Shown piece by piece: positions 33,625 to 42,251 of a DNA stretch of 64,000 nt. This stretch comes from Amycolatopsis benzoatilytica AK 16/65. Its GTDB lineage: Bacteria > Actinomycetota > Actinomycetes > Mycobacteriales > Pseudonocardiaceae. Both the position numbers and the translations under genes were made by a program. The stretch is from NCBI RefSeq assembly GCF_000383915.1, contig NZ_KB912942.1:4989039-5053038 (forward strand), in the 5' to 3' direction. Each line of letters starts with the position of its first letter. Position 1 is the first letter of the stretch. Below the pieces are notes generated by a model. That model was not told the origin of the DNA and made no database searches. It saw only the letters and a program-made list of their open reading frames with translations.

Positions 33625-35119
33625 GGAGCCCGACTCCTTCGATGTCCGCCACCAGGTCCCCGTCGGACCAGCCGGCCTGGTGAACGGCCGCCACCGCGCC
33701 CGCGCGCAGGACCAGCACCCGGTCCGCCAGGCGCAGGTCGTCCAGCTCGTCACTCACGAGCAGCACCGCCTTCCCCTCGGCCCGCACCCGGTCCACGACC
33801 GCGAGCAGGGCCTCTTTCGACTTCACGTCCACGCCCGCGGTGGGGTTGATCAGCACGACCACCCGCGGATCGCTCGCCAGCGCACGGGCGAGCACGACTT
33901 TCTGCTGGTTCCCGCCGGAAAGATCGGACACCGGCTGGTCCGGACCGGCCGCCACGATGTCGTAGTCGGCCAGCGCCGTGGTCCCGCGCTCGCGGCGGGC
34001 TTTCGGCGACGCGATGCCGCCGGAACCCATCCGGTCCAGAATGGACAGCGTCGCGTTGTCCATGATGGAGTGTTCCAGCACGAGACCTTCGTGGTGCCGA
34101 TCCCGCGGAACACAACCGATTCCCGCGTGCAGCGCCGCCGGAATGTCGCCCGGGGGAAGCTGCTTTCCTTCCACCGAAACAGTTCCGGCGGTCGGCGCGC
34201 GGAGCCCGTACACCGTCTCGGCCACCTGGTGCTTGCCGCTCGCGTTGCTGCCCGCCAGGCCGACCACCTCGCCGCGGTGCACCCGCAGCGAGACGTCCGC
34301 GAACCCTTCGCCGGACAGCGAATCGACCGTCAGCACTTCTTCGGCGTCGGCCGCCAGCGGATCACGTGACGCGGCGTCTCGGACGGCGAGACCGCCCTGC
34401 TCCCCCGTCATCGCGTCGACCAGCGCGGCGCGGCTGACCTCTTCCACCGGCGCGGTGAGCACGTGCCGCGCGTCGCGCAGCACGGTCACCGCTTGGCACA
34501 CCTCGTAAACCTCGTGCAGGTGGTGCGAGATGAACAGGAAGGTGACCCCGCTGCGCCGCATCTGGCGCATTCGCTCGAACAGCCGCTCGATCGCCTGGCT
34601 GTCCAGCTGCGCGGTCGGTTCGTCCAGCACGATGAACCGGGCGCCGTAGCTCAGCGCGCGGGCGATCTCCACGAACTGCCGGTCCTCGACCGACAGTTCG
34701 CCCGCCGGGGTGTCCACATCGACCCGCACGTCCCACGAGTCGAGCAGCTCCCGCGCCTGCCGGCGCAGCTTCTTCCAGCCGATCGCGAACCCGCCGCCCG
34801 CCTGCCGGTTCAGGAACAAGTTCTCCGCGACGGTCAGCTGCGGCACCACCATCGCGTGCTGGTACACGCACGCCACGCGGGCCTTCCAGTCGTCCTGTTT
34901 GGACAGCGGAGGGGCCGGCGCGCCGCCGAAGGAGACGCTTCCGGTGTCCGTGGTGGACAGTCCGGTGAGGATGGAGACCAGGGTGGACTTGCCCGCCCCG
35001 TTCCGGCCGACGAGCGCGTGCGACTCGCCGGGCCGGACGGTGAGGCTGACGTCGTGCAGCGCGACGGTGGGACCGTAGCGCTTCCCGACGCCGTCCGCCT
35101 GTACTACCGGCGCGCTCAC
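33617..35119 (-). CDS. Sugar ABC transporter ATP-binding protein (RbsA/MglA-like, two domains)
   Basis: 500 residues, two fused ATPase domains. Domain 1 has intact Walker A (GRNGAGKST, 38-46) and Walker B (FIVLDEPTAQLD) but a drifted signature (LSVEDRQ). Domain 2 has a drifted Walker A (GSNASGKHQ, 290-298) and a Walker B lacking the catalytic glutamate (VVVLINPTAGVDV, Asn at 425). Its signature is intact (LSGGNQQKV). So only one of the two composite ATP sites looks competent. GTG start at 35119 overlaps the binding-protein stop (GTGA). Confidence 0.92.
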   Translation of the reverse strand: MSAPVVQADGVGKRYGPTVALHDVSLTVRPGESHALVGRNGAGKSTLVSILTGLSTTDTGSVSFGGAPAPPLSKQDDWKARVACVYQHAMVVPQLTVAENLFLNRQAGGGFAIGWKKLRRQARELLDSWDVRVDVDTPAGELSVEDRQFVEIARALSYGARFIVLDEPTAQLDSQAIERLFERMRQMRRSGVTFLFISHHLHEVYEVCQAVTVLRDARHVLTAPVEEVSRAALVDAMTGEQGGLAVRDAASRDPLAADAEEVLTVDSLSGEGFADVSLRVHRGEVVGLAGSNASGKHQVAETVYGLRAPTAGTVSVEGKQLPPGDIPAALHAGIGCVPRDRHHEGLVLEHSIMDNATLSILDRMGSGGIASPKARRERGTTALADYDIVAAGPDQPVSDLSGGNQQKVVLARALASDPRVVVLINPTAGVDVKSKEALLAVVDRVRAEGKAVLLVSDELDDLRLADRVLVLRAGAVAAVHQAGWSDGDLVADIEGVGLHD

Positions 35120-36156
35120 AGGTTGTTACCCCACAAGGCTTTGTCGTCCACGTTCTCCTTGGTCACGACCGGCGCGGGCAGCTGGTCCTCCAGGATGCCC
35201 GGGCTGATCTCGACGATCGTGGAGCCGTGGTCGGTCGGTCCCGGCTTGAACGTCTCGCCCGCCATCGCCTTCTTCAGCCAGTACATGCCGTACTTGGCGT
35301 AGGCGTCGGCAGGCTGCGAGACCGTCGCGTCCAGTTCGCCGTTGCGGATCGCGGCGAGCTCCTGCGGGATGCCGTCGTTGCTGACCAGCACCACGTGCTT
35401 CGGGTCGCCGACCGGGAAGAACAGGTTCTTGCGCTTGAGCGCCTGCTCGGTCGGCGCCAGGTACACGCCGCCCGCCTGCATGTACACGCCCTTGATGTCC
35501 GGGTTCGCGGTGAGCAGGCTGTCCAGGCCGGACGAAGCCTTGTCCGCCTTCCACTCGGCGGCGACCTCGAGCACCTTGATGTCCGGGTACTTCGTCTTCA
35601 TGCAGTCGCGGAACGCCGCCGAGCGGTCGCGGCCGTTGATCGACGCGAGGTCGCCCATCACCTGCACGACCTTGCCGCTCTTGACCCGCTTGCCGATTTC
35701 GTCGCACGCCTTGGCGCCGTAGGCCTTGTTGTCCGCGCGCACCACCATCGCGACCTTGCCGCTCTCCGGGGCGACGTCCACCGCGACCACCGGGACGTTC
35801 TTGTTCTCCGCCTGCTTGAGGCCGGCGACGACCGCCGCCGAGTCGAGCGGGGTCACCAGCAGGCCCTTGACGCCCTGGTTCAGCAACGTGCCGATGTCAG
35901 TGATGAGCTTGGCCGGGTCGCTGTCGGCGTTCACCGTCGGCAGCGCGTCGAGGGCCTGCTCCTTGGCCATCTGCGGCACGTATTTGTTGTACGCCTGCCA
36001 GAACGGAGAGGTCAACAACGGCACTGTCGCCCCGATCTTGCCGGTTCCGCCGCTGCCGCCGGCCGCCGCTGGCTTGTCCTTCGTGGACCCGCACGCGCCG
36101 AGCGCCAAACCGCACGCAGCCACTGCGGCGGCCAGCCGAATCACCTTTGTACGCAC
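35116..36156 (-). CDS. Sugar ABC transporter substrate-binding lipoprotein
   Basis: 346 residues from a GTG at 36156 with AAGGAGG upstream. The signal ends in the lipobox LALGACGS, so the mature protein is a lipid-anchored surface protein. The body is a periplasmic-binding-protein type 1 fold (KIGATVPLLTSPFWQAYNKY, NQGVKGLLVTPLDSAAVVAGLK, VVAVDVAPESGKVAMVV). This is the CUT2 class of pentose/hexose binders. It is the first of the three transport genes and lies 41 bp after the SDR gene, probably in the same long transcript. L-fucose specificity is inferred. Confidence 0.9.
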   Translation of the reverse strand: MRTKVIRLAAAVAACGLALGACGSTKDKPAAAGGSGGTGKIGATVPLLTSPFWQAYNKYVPQMAKEQALDALPTVNADSDPAKLITDIGTLLNQGVKGLLVTPLDSAAVVAGLKQAENKNVPVVAVDVAPESGKVAMVVRADNKAYGAKACDEIGKRVKSGKVVQVMGDLASINGRDRSAAFRDCMKTKYPDIKVLEVAAEWKADKASSGLDSLLTANPDIKGVYMQAGGVYLAPTEQALKRKNLFFPVGDPKHVVLVSNDGIPQELAAIRNGELDATVSQPADAYAKYGMYWLKKAMAGETFKPGPTDHGSTIVEISPGILEDQLPAPVVTKENVDDKALWGNNL

Positions 36157-36197
36157 CGCATCCTCCTTGATGACAGGTCTTGTGGGCAGGGCAGAGT

Positions 36198-36956
36198 TCA
36201 GTGCTGGACGGGTCCGCGCGGGCGCAGGCCGTACATGCCTCCGTCGACCGCGAGCGCGGTGCCGGTGGTCGACGCGGACAGCGGGCTGGCCAGGTACGCG
36301 ATGGCGTTCGCGACCTCGTCCGCGGTGACCAGCCGGCCCATCGGCTGCCGGGCGGCGAGCGCGGCCCGTTCGGCCGCCGGGTCCGCCGCGGTGTCGAGCA
36401 GCCGCCCGACCCAAGGGGTGTCCGCGGTGCCGGGGCACACGCAGTTGACCCGGATCCGGTCCGGCAGGTGGTCGGTCGCCATCGCCAGGGTCAGCGAGAG
36501 CACCGCGCCTTTGGTGGCCGAGTAAAGCGCCCGGGCGGGCAGCCCGGCCCAAGCCGCGATCGAGCAGGTGTTGACGATCGCCGCCCAGGGCGAGTTCTTC
36601 AGGTGCGGCAGCGCCGCACGAGCGGTGCGGACCATCCCGACGACGTTCACGTCGTAGGCGCGGTGCCACTCGTCGTCGTCGTTCGCGGTGACGTCGCCTT
36701 GCGCACCGATTCCCGCGTTGTTGACCAGGATGTCCAGCCGGCCGAAGCGCTCGACGACCGCGTCGACCGAGCCGCGCACCTCGGCGTCGGACGTCACGTC
36801 GCAGCGGAACCCGGCCAGCGGCTCGGGCACCTCGTCGGTTTTGAGGTCCAGCACCGCTACCCGCGCGCCGCGGGCGGCGAGCAGGTTCGCCGCCGCGAGG
36901 CCGATGCCGGAGGCTCCGCCGGTGACCGCGGCGACCAGGCCGTCGAATTCGCTCAC
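36198..36956 (-). CDS. SDR oxidoreductase, probable 2-keto-3-deoxy-L-fuconate dehydrogenase
   Basis: 252 residues from a GTG at 36956 that overlaps the dehydratase stop (GTGA). An ATG 18 bases upstream is less likely. NAD-binding [15 protein letters not shown], structural NNAG, and catalytic Ser-Tyr-Lys ([17 protein letters not shown]) are all present. In the non-phosphorylative pathway this enzyme oxidises 2-keto-3-deoxy-L-fuconate to the 2,4-diketo acid. The fold alone does not give the substrate; its coupling to fuconate dehydratase does. Confidence 0.85.
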   Translation of the reverse strand: MSEFDGLVAAVTGGASGIGLAAANLLAARGARVAVLDLKTDEVPEPLAGFRCDVTSDAEVRGSVDAVVERFGRLDILVNNAGIGAQGDVTANDDDEWHRAYDVNVVGMVRTARAALPHLKNSPWAAIVNTCSIAAWAGLPARALYSATKGAVLSLTLAMATDHLPDRIRVNCVCPGTADTPWVGRLLDTAADPAAERAALAARQPMGRLVTADEVANAIAYLASPLSASTTGTALAVDGGMYGLRPRGPVQH

Positions 36957-38254
36957 TGCGCGTTCTCCGTCCATTCAGGACCGTCCGGGAAGCTGAACCG
37001 GCGCAGCGTAGCGTCGTGCATGCGCGCGGAGAACCCCGGAGCGGAGGGGGCGAGGTAGCGGCCGCCCTCGACGACCGCCGGGTCGGTGAAGTGGTCGTGC
37101 AGGTGGTCCACCCACTCGATGCTGCGGTCGGCGTCCGAGCCGGAGACCGCGACGAAGTCGAACATGGACAGGTGCCGGACCAGCTCGCACAGCCCGACCC
37201 CGCCGGCGTGCGGGCACACCGGAATGCCGAACTTGGCGGCCAGCAACAGGATCGCCAGGTTTTCGTTCACCCCGCCGACCCGGGCGGCGTCCAGCTGCAG
37301 CACGTCGATCGCGCCCGCCTGCAGCAACTGCTTGAACACCACCCGGTTCTGCACGTGCTCGCCGGTCGCGACCTTGATCGGCGCGACCGCCTTCGCGATG
37401 GCGGCGTGGCCGAGCACGTCGTCCGGCGACGTGGGTTCTTCGATCCAGTACGGGTCGTAGGGCGCGAGCGCGGTCATCCACGACACCGCGGTCGCGACGT
37501 CCCAGCGCTGGTTCGCGTCGACCGCCACCCGGATGTCCGGGCCGACCGTCTCGCGGGCCAGCTTCATCCGCCGGACGTCGTCCTCGAGATTGCCGCCGAC
37601 CTTCAGCTTGATCATCTCGAAGCCGTCGGCCACCGCCTGTTCGGCCAGCCGGACCAGCTTCGCGTCGGAGTAGCCGAGCCAGCCCGCCGACGTGCTGTAC
37701 GCGCGGTAGCCGTCGGCCTCGATCTTGGCGATCCGCTCCGCCTTGCCGGGTTCGGCGGCGCGGAGGATGTCCAGCGCTTCGGCTTCGGTGAGCGCGTCGG
37801 AGAGATAGCGGAAGTCCACCAGGGAAACCAGTTCCTCCGGCGTCATCCGCGCCGCGAACTTCCACACCGGCAGCCCGGCGCGGCGCGCGGCGAGGTCCCA
37901 CGCGGCGTTGACGATCGCGCCGATCGCCATGTGCGCGACGCCCTTTTCCGGTCCCAGCCACCGGAACTGCGAGTCGCCGATCAGCACTCGGGAAATCTCG
38001 CCGAGCGCTGCCGCGTCCTCCGGGACGGCACGGCCGACCACGTGCGGCGCGAGCGCGCGGATGGCGGCGGCCTGCACGTCGTTGCCGCGGCCGATGGTGA
38101 ACGCGAGGCCGTAGCCGTCCGGACCGGCGTCGGTGTGCAGCTCGACGTAAGCGGCCGAGTAGTCCGGGTCCGGGTTCATCGCGTCCGAACCGTCGAGCTC
38201 GCGCGACGTCGGGAAGCGGACGTCGCGGACCTCCATGCCGATGATCTTCGCCAT
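36953..38254 (-). CDS. fucD: L-fuconate dehydratase (enolase superfamily)
   Basis: 433 residues, matching the length of known L-fuconate dehydratases. It is a mandelate-racemase-group enolase protein. The base motif is KLKVGG, metal ligands lie in [18 protein letters not shown] and ATGEHVQN, and HAGGVGL holds the second base. The N-terminal [23 protein letters not shown] is specific for the fuconate dehydratase/ENOSF1 branch. It removes water from L-fuconate to give 2-keto-3-deoxy-L-fuconate. It starts one base after the FAH gene and is coupled to the SDR gene. This gene anchors the fucose interpretation. Confidence 0.92.
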   Translation of the reverse strand: MAKIIGMEVRDVRFPTSRELDGSDAMNPDPDYSAAYVELHTDAGPDGYGLAFTIGRGNDVQAAAIRALAPHVVGRAVPEDAAALGEISRVLIGDSQFRWLGPEKGVAHMAIGAIVNAAWDLAARRAGLPVWKFAARMTPEELVSLVDFRYLSDALTEAEALDILRAAEPGKAERIAKIEADGYRAYSTSAGWLGYSDAKLVRLAEQAVADGFEMIKLKVGGNLEDDVRRMKLARETVGPDIRVAVDANQRWDVATAVSWMTALAPYDPYWIEEPTSPDDVLGHAAIAKAVAPIKVATGEHVQNRVVFKQLLQAGAIDVLQLDAARVGGVNENLAILLLAAKFGIPVCPHAGGVGLCELVRHLSMFDFVAVSGSDADRSIEWVDHLHDHFTDPAVVEGGRYLAPSAPGFSARMHDATLRRFSFPDGPEWTENAQ

Positions 38255-38255
38255 G

Positions 38256-39110
38256 TCAGGCCTGCCCGAAGGTCTGGCGCTGCTTGCCGAGGCCGTCGAT
38301 TTCCAGCTCGACGACGTCGCCCGCGCGCAGGTACGGCTTCGGCTCCGGCTGTCCGAGCGCGACGCCTTCCGGGGTGCCGGTGTTGATCAGGTCGCCGGGA
38401 CGCAGCACCATGAACTGGCTCAGGTAGCGGACGATCTCGGCGACCGGGAAGATCATGTCCTGGGTGGAAGAGTCCTGGAACTTCACGCCGTTGACCCAGG
38501 TGCGCAGGCCGAGCGCCTGCGGATCCGGCACCTCGTCGGCGGTGACCAGCTCCGGGCCGAGCGGGTTGAACGTCTCGCAGTTCTTGCCCTTGTCCCACTG
38601 GCCGCCGCGGTTCATCTGGAAGTCGCGCTCGGACACGTCGTTCGACACGACGTACCCGGCGACGTGCGCCAGCGCCTCCTCCGGGCTTTCCAGGTAGCGG
38701 GCCGTCTTGCCGATCACCACGCCGAGTTCGACCTCCCAGTCGGTGGCCGTGGAGCCGCGCGGGACGAGCACCTCGTCGAACGGCCCGACCATGACGTCGG
38801 GCGCCTTCATGAACAGCACCGGCTCGGCCGGCGGCCGCGCGCCGGTTTCCTCGGCGTGGCGGCGGTAGTTCATGCCGATGCAGACGATCTTTCCGGGCGC
38901 GGCGATCGGCGCGCCGACCCGCAGCCCGGTCCCGTCGACCTCCGGGAGTCCGCCCGCCGCGAGCGCTCGCGCGGCTTTCGCGGGCCCGTCGCCGGCGAGG
39001 AACGCGCCGTCGATGTCCGGCGTGACCCCGGAGAGGTCGTGAAGGGTGCCGTCACCAGCACGGACGAACGGGCGCTCAGCCCCCGCTGCCCCGAGACGCA
39101 CAAAACGCAC
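38256..39110 (-). CDS. FAH-family hydrolase, probable 2,4-diketo-3-deoxy-L-fuconate hydrolase
   Basis: 284 residues from a GTG at 39110 with AAGG upstream. An ATG at 39164 was rejected because it would put the operator at 39143 inside the gene. The C-terminal fumarylacetoacetate-hydrolase domain is clear: [18 protein letters not shown], the metal site [11 protein letters not shown], and [21 protein letters not shown]. It cleaves the diketo acid to pyruvate and L-lactate. It is the first gene of the transcript FAH, dehydratase, SDR, binding protein, ATPase, permease. Confidence 0.88.
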   Translation of the reverse strand: MRFVRLGAAGAERPFVRAGDGTLHDLSGVTPDIDGAFLAGDGPAKAARALAAGGLPEVDGTGLRVGAPIAAPGKIVCIGMNYRRHAEETGARPPAEPVLFMKAPDVMVGPFDEVLVPRGSTATDWEVELGVVIGKTARYLESPEEALAHVAGYVVSNDVSERDFQMNRGGQWDKGKNCETFNPLGPELVTADEVPDPQALGLRTWVNGVKFQDSSTQDMIFPVAEIVRYLSQFMVLRPGDLINTGTPEGVALGQPEPKPYLRAGDVVELEIDGLGKQRQTFGQA

Positions 39111-39142
39111 GGACGATCCCTTCTCTCTACACCCACTTCGCG

Positions 39143-39157
39143 ATACATCCGATGTAT
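39143..39157. promoter_or_regulatory. Perfect FadR-type operator upstream of the FAH gene
   Basis: ATACATCCGATGTAT has perfect 7-base arms around a central C, 33 bp upstream of the GTG at 39110. It fits GntR/FadR-type sites. The related site at 31716-31730 lies beside a FadR-family gene 7.4 kb away, the likely binder. Confidence 0.75.
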
Positions 39158-39306
39158 AGCGCATCGGTGGGCGGTGAATCTAGAGCGAGACGGGATTTTC
39201 CGGGGAAAGTGGTCCGATCACCGGTCAGTGCCGGGCATTCGGACCCGATAACGGACACTGAGCAGGCGGGATCGGCCCGCCCGAGCGAAGGAGACGGACA
39301 GCGCGG

Positions 39307-40578
39307 ATGGGCACGAAACCGGGCGACCCGGCGGGACCAGTAGCGGCGAGCCAGCCGAGCGCGGCGCACGGCAAGATCCGACGTCTGCTCATCCTCGGCG
39401 GCCTCTCCGCGTTCGGCCCGCTCTCCATCGACATGTACCTGCCGGCGCTGCCCCGGATGGCGAACGACTTCCGGGCCGCCGACACCACCGTCCAGCTGAC
39501 GCTGACCGCGTTCGTGATCGGACTGGCTGTCGGGCAGATCGTCGCCGGTCCGCTGTCGGACTCGTTCGGCCGCCGGCGACCGCTGCTGGCCGGGCTCGTG
39601 CTGTACCTCGCCGGTTCGGTCGCCGCCGCGGCCAGCCCGAGCGTCGAACTGCTGATCGCGGCCCGGTCCGTGCAGGCGCTGGGCGCGGCGGCCGGGATCG
39701 TGATCGCCCGCGCGACCGTCCGCGATCTCTACACCGGCACCGCGATGACGAAATTCTTCTCGCTGCTGCTGCTTGTCAACGGTCTCGCGCCGATCCTCGC
39801 CCCGGTGGTCGGCGGGCAGCTGCTCACGTTCACGTCCTGGCGCGGCGTTTTCGTGGTGCTGACCGGGTTCGGCGCGGTGCTGCTCGCCGCCGTCGCCTTC
39901 CTGCTGCCGGAATCCCTCGCGCCCGCCCACCGGCATCCGGCGCACCTGGGCAGCGTGCTGCGGACCTACGGGCGGCTGCTGACGGAACGGGCCTTTCTCG
40001 GCTACGCACTCACCGCTGGGCTGAACTTCGCGGCGCTGTTCGCGTATATCTCGGGTTCGTCGTTCGCACTGCAGGACGTCTATCACCTCAGCCCGCAGGA
40101 GTTCAGCCTCGTTTTCGGGCTCAACGGCGTCGGGATCGTGCTTACCGGACAGCTCAACGGATGGCTCGTCGGCCGGTTCCCGGAGCGGACGCTGCTGCGT
40201 ACCGGAGTCTGCCTGTCGGCGACGTCCGGCGTGCTCACCCTGGTGGCCGCCGCATTCGGGCTTCCGCTGATCGCATTGCTGATCCCGTTGCTGGCCATGG
40301 TTTCCTGCATCGGGATCATCAACCCGAACGCCAGTTCGCTGGCGCTGGCCGGGCACGCGCGCACCGCCGGCTCGGCGTCCGCCCTGCTGGGCGTGCTGCA
40401 GTTCGCGGTCGGCGGGATCGCGACCCCGCTGGTCGGGCTCGGCGGCCCGGGCACCGCGCTCCCGATGGCCGCGACGATGGCCGGGTTCAGCGTGCTGGCC
40501 CTGCTCTCGTACCTGGCCCTGGCGCGGCCGGTCAAGCCAGCTCAGCCAGGTTCCCCTTCCGCAGCTGGTCGTCAGTGA
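39307..40578 (+). CDS. Bcr/CflA-family drug resistance MFS transporter
   Basis: 423 residues, 12 hydrophobic segments. The family phrase FGPLSIDMYLPALP near residue 40 and motif A GPLSDSFGRRRPLL are typical of Bcr/CflA pumps. An early ARSVQALGAAAGIVIARA matches motif C-like helix 5. Such pumps export small molecules such as bicyclomycin or chloramphenicol; the substrate here is unknown. The predicted ribosome site (AAGGAG) is about 14 bases from the ATG, so the start is not certain. Its 3' end overlaps the converging flavoprotein gene by 47 bp. Confidence 0.87.
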   Translation: MGTKPGDPAGPVAASQPSAAHGKIRRLLILGGLSAFGPLSIDMYLPALPRMANDFRAADTTVQLTLTAFVIGLAVGQIVAGPLSDSFGRRRPLLAGLVLYLAGSVAAAASPSVELLIAARSVQALGAAAGIVIARATVRDLYTGTAMTKFFSLLLLVNGLAPILAPVVGGQLLTFTSWRGVFVVLTGFGAVLLAAVAFLLPESLAPAHRHPAHLGSVLRTYGRLLTERAFLGYALTAGLNFAALFAYISGSSFALQDVYHLSPQEFSLVFGLNGVGIVLTGQLNGWLVGRFPERTLLRTGVCLSATSGVLTLVAAAFGLPLIALLIPLLAMVSCIGIINPNASSLALAGHARTAGSASALLGVLQFAVGGIATPLVGLGGPGTALPMAATMAGFSVLALLSYLALARPVKPAQPGSPSAAGRQ

Positions 40579-41776
40579 CCACGACCCGGTTGTCCACCAG
40601 GTTTTCCAGCGCGTCGCCGTCGTCCCACTGATTGACGTTCATCGCGGCGGACACCTCGCCGCCCGGGGTCACCCAGAACGCGGTGAAGTCGTAGCCGGCT
40701 AGATCGCCGCGGACCACGACCCGGTCGCGGTCGAGGTCCGGCAGACCGCGGTACTCGCAGCCGATCGCCGGGCCCCCGTGCTCGGGGTCGTACTGGTCGG
40801 AGAAGAAGTACGGGCTCTTCAAGTACGGCTCGTGCTCGCCGACGAGGTTTCCAGCGACCAATTCTCCTTGCGTACGCGCGGTTGCCCAGTGCTCGACGCG
40901 TACGCGATGTCCGTAGCGCGGGTGGAACTGCGAAGCAATGTCGCCGATCGCGTACACGTCCGGAGCCGCCGTACGCAGGCCAGCGTCGACGCACACCCCG
41001 CCGTCGTCAGCCAGCTCCAGACCGGCGACGTGCGCAAGGTCCACGTTCGGTGCCGCGCCGACTGCGATCAGCACGACGTCGGCCGACAGCTCGTCGCCGT
41101 TCGACAGCCGAACGCCTGTCGCCGTCGTATCGCCAGTGATCGCCGAAACGCCTTCGCCGAGACGCCACTGCACGCCGTGCTCGGTGTGCAGACGGTGGAA
41201 CACTCCAGCGATCTCTTCGCCGAGAACGTTCGCGAGCGGCTGTTTTTCCGGCGCGACAACGGTCACCTCCGCTCCGTGCGTACGCGCGGCGGCGGCGGCT
41301 TCGGTGCCGATCCAGCCCGCACCGACGATCACCACCCGCTTCGCGGCTTCGAAGGCCGCGCGCAGCCGTAGGGAATCGTCGAGGGTGCGAAGCGTGTACA
41401 AGCCGGGAAGGTCGCCTCCAGGCACTTTCAGCGCGCGCGGGCGCGAGCCGGTGGCAAGGACCAGGCGGTCGTAGCGGTGCTCGCCACCGGTGTCGTCCAG
41501 GACAAGGCGCGCGCCCAGTTCTATCCGCGTCGCGGCGACGCCGGAGACGAGGCGAATGTCGTGCTCGGCCCAGTAACCCTCTTCACGCACCCAGTCGGGC
41601 TCGTCGGCATTGCCGAGCAGCACTGCTTTCGACAGCGGAGGCAGCTCGTACGGCCGATGCGGATCAGCTCCGAGCACCAGCACGTCCCCTTCGAAACCGC
41701 GTTCCCGGACGGTGGCCGCAGCGGTGGCCCCAGCCAGTCCCGATCCGACGACGACGATGTTCCGCGGTTCCGACAT
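40532..41776 (-). CDS. Ferredoxin-reductase-like FAD/NAD(P) oxidoreductase
   Basis: 414 residues. FAD motif VVVGSGLAGATAAATVRERG, NAD(P) motif VVIVGAGWIGTEAAAAAR, and DVYAIGDIA near residue 280 are typical of ferredoxin/rubredoxin reductases partnering cytochrome P450s or dioxygenases. The C-terminal reductase domain (YDPEHGGPAIGCEYRGLPD, NQWDDGDALENL) is present. No ferredoxin or oxygenase gene lies beside it, so its partner is elsewhere. The 3' end overlaps the converging MFS gene. Confidence 0.88.
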   Translation of the reverse strand: MSEPRNIVVVGSGLAGATAAATVRERGFEGDVLVLGADPHRPYELPPLSKAVLLGNADEPDWVREEGYWAEHDIRLVSGVAATRIELGARLVLDDTGGEHRYDRLVLATGSRPRALKVPGGDLPGLYTLRTLDDSLRLRAAFEAAKRVVIVGAGWIGTEAAAAARTHGAEVTVVAPEKQPLANVLGEEIAGVFHRLHTEHGVQWRLGEGVSAITGDTTATGVRLSNGDELSADVVLIAVGAAPNVDLAHVAGLELADDGGVCVDAGLRTAAPDVYAIGDIASQFHPRYGHRVRVEHWATARTQGELVAGNLVGEHEPYLKSPYFFSDQYDPEHGGPAIGCEYRGLPDLDRDRVVVRGDLAGYDFTAFWVTPGGEVSAAMNVNQWDDGDALENLVDNRVVVTDDQLRKGNLAELA

Positions 41777-41950
41777 CCGTCCTCCCTTGGTGCCTGTGAC
41801 CTGCGGGAACCGACGCTACTCCGGTCCGTCGCGGCCTGCCGGAAACCGGCCGGTAGGCAATTCGGGTGAACCGGCGTAAGACGCCCGTCACCGGGTCGTC
41901 CCCCCTCCGCACGAAGGACACGGGCAGTACGTGATCGGAGGGCGAGGACC

Positions 41951-42187
41951 GTGACAGGGCACGACATCGGTGCGGAACGGAACGAGTGGACGGTCGGATG
42001 CCGGGACCTGGCGGGAAGGCGGCGGGACGTCACGGTCTTCGTGAGCAGCGACGACAAGGTCGTGGTGGTCGCGCCGCCGGGCGAGGCCGCCGTACTGGGC
42101 CCGCTGGAGGTCGGCCGGCTGCGCGCGGCCCTGCGCGACGCCGTCGTGGCCACCGCCACGCAGCACCATCGCACCGGAACCGACTGA
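41951..42187 (+). CDS. Small conserved-looking hypothetical protein
   Basis: 78 residues from a GTG at 41951 with GGCGAGGACC upstream. Codon use is like real genes here. The sequence (WTVGCRDLAGRRRDVTVFVSSDDKVVVVAPPGEAAVLGPLEVGRLRAALRDAV) suggests two beta strands and a helix. There is no signal peptide or metal motif. It faces away from the reductase gene, with which it shares a 174-bp promoter gap. I do not recognise its family. Confidence 0.65.
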   Translation: MTGHDIGAERNEWTVGCRDLAGRRRDVTVFVSSDDKVVVVAPPGEAAVLGPLEVGRLRAALRDAVVATATQHHRTGTD

Positions 42188-42198
42188 CAACTACCGTT

Positions 42199-42214
42199 CC
42201 TACTCGTGAGTAGG
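42199..42214. promoter_or_regulatory. 16-bp perfect palindrome, probable TetR-type operator
   Basis: CCTACTCGTGAGTAGG has perfect 7-base arms around GT, with a longer CTAC...GTAG outer pair. It lies 38 bp upstream of the two-domain reductase start and just after the small gene's stop. TACTC/GAGTA dyads are a common TetR-family form. No TetR gene lies in the window. Confidence 0.65.
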
Positions 42215-42251
42215 TAGAGTCGGCGCCCGCAGACCCCGAAAGGTGCCGGCC

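Noticed and set aside
38256-39164. FAH hydrolase starting at ATG 39164
   Set aside because: It would place the perfect operator palindrome inside the coding region.
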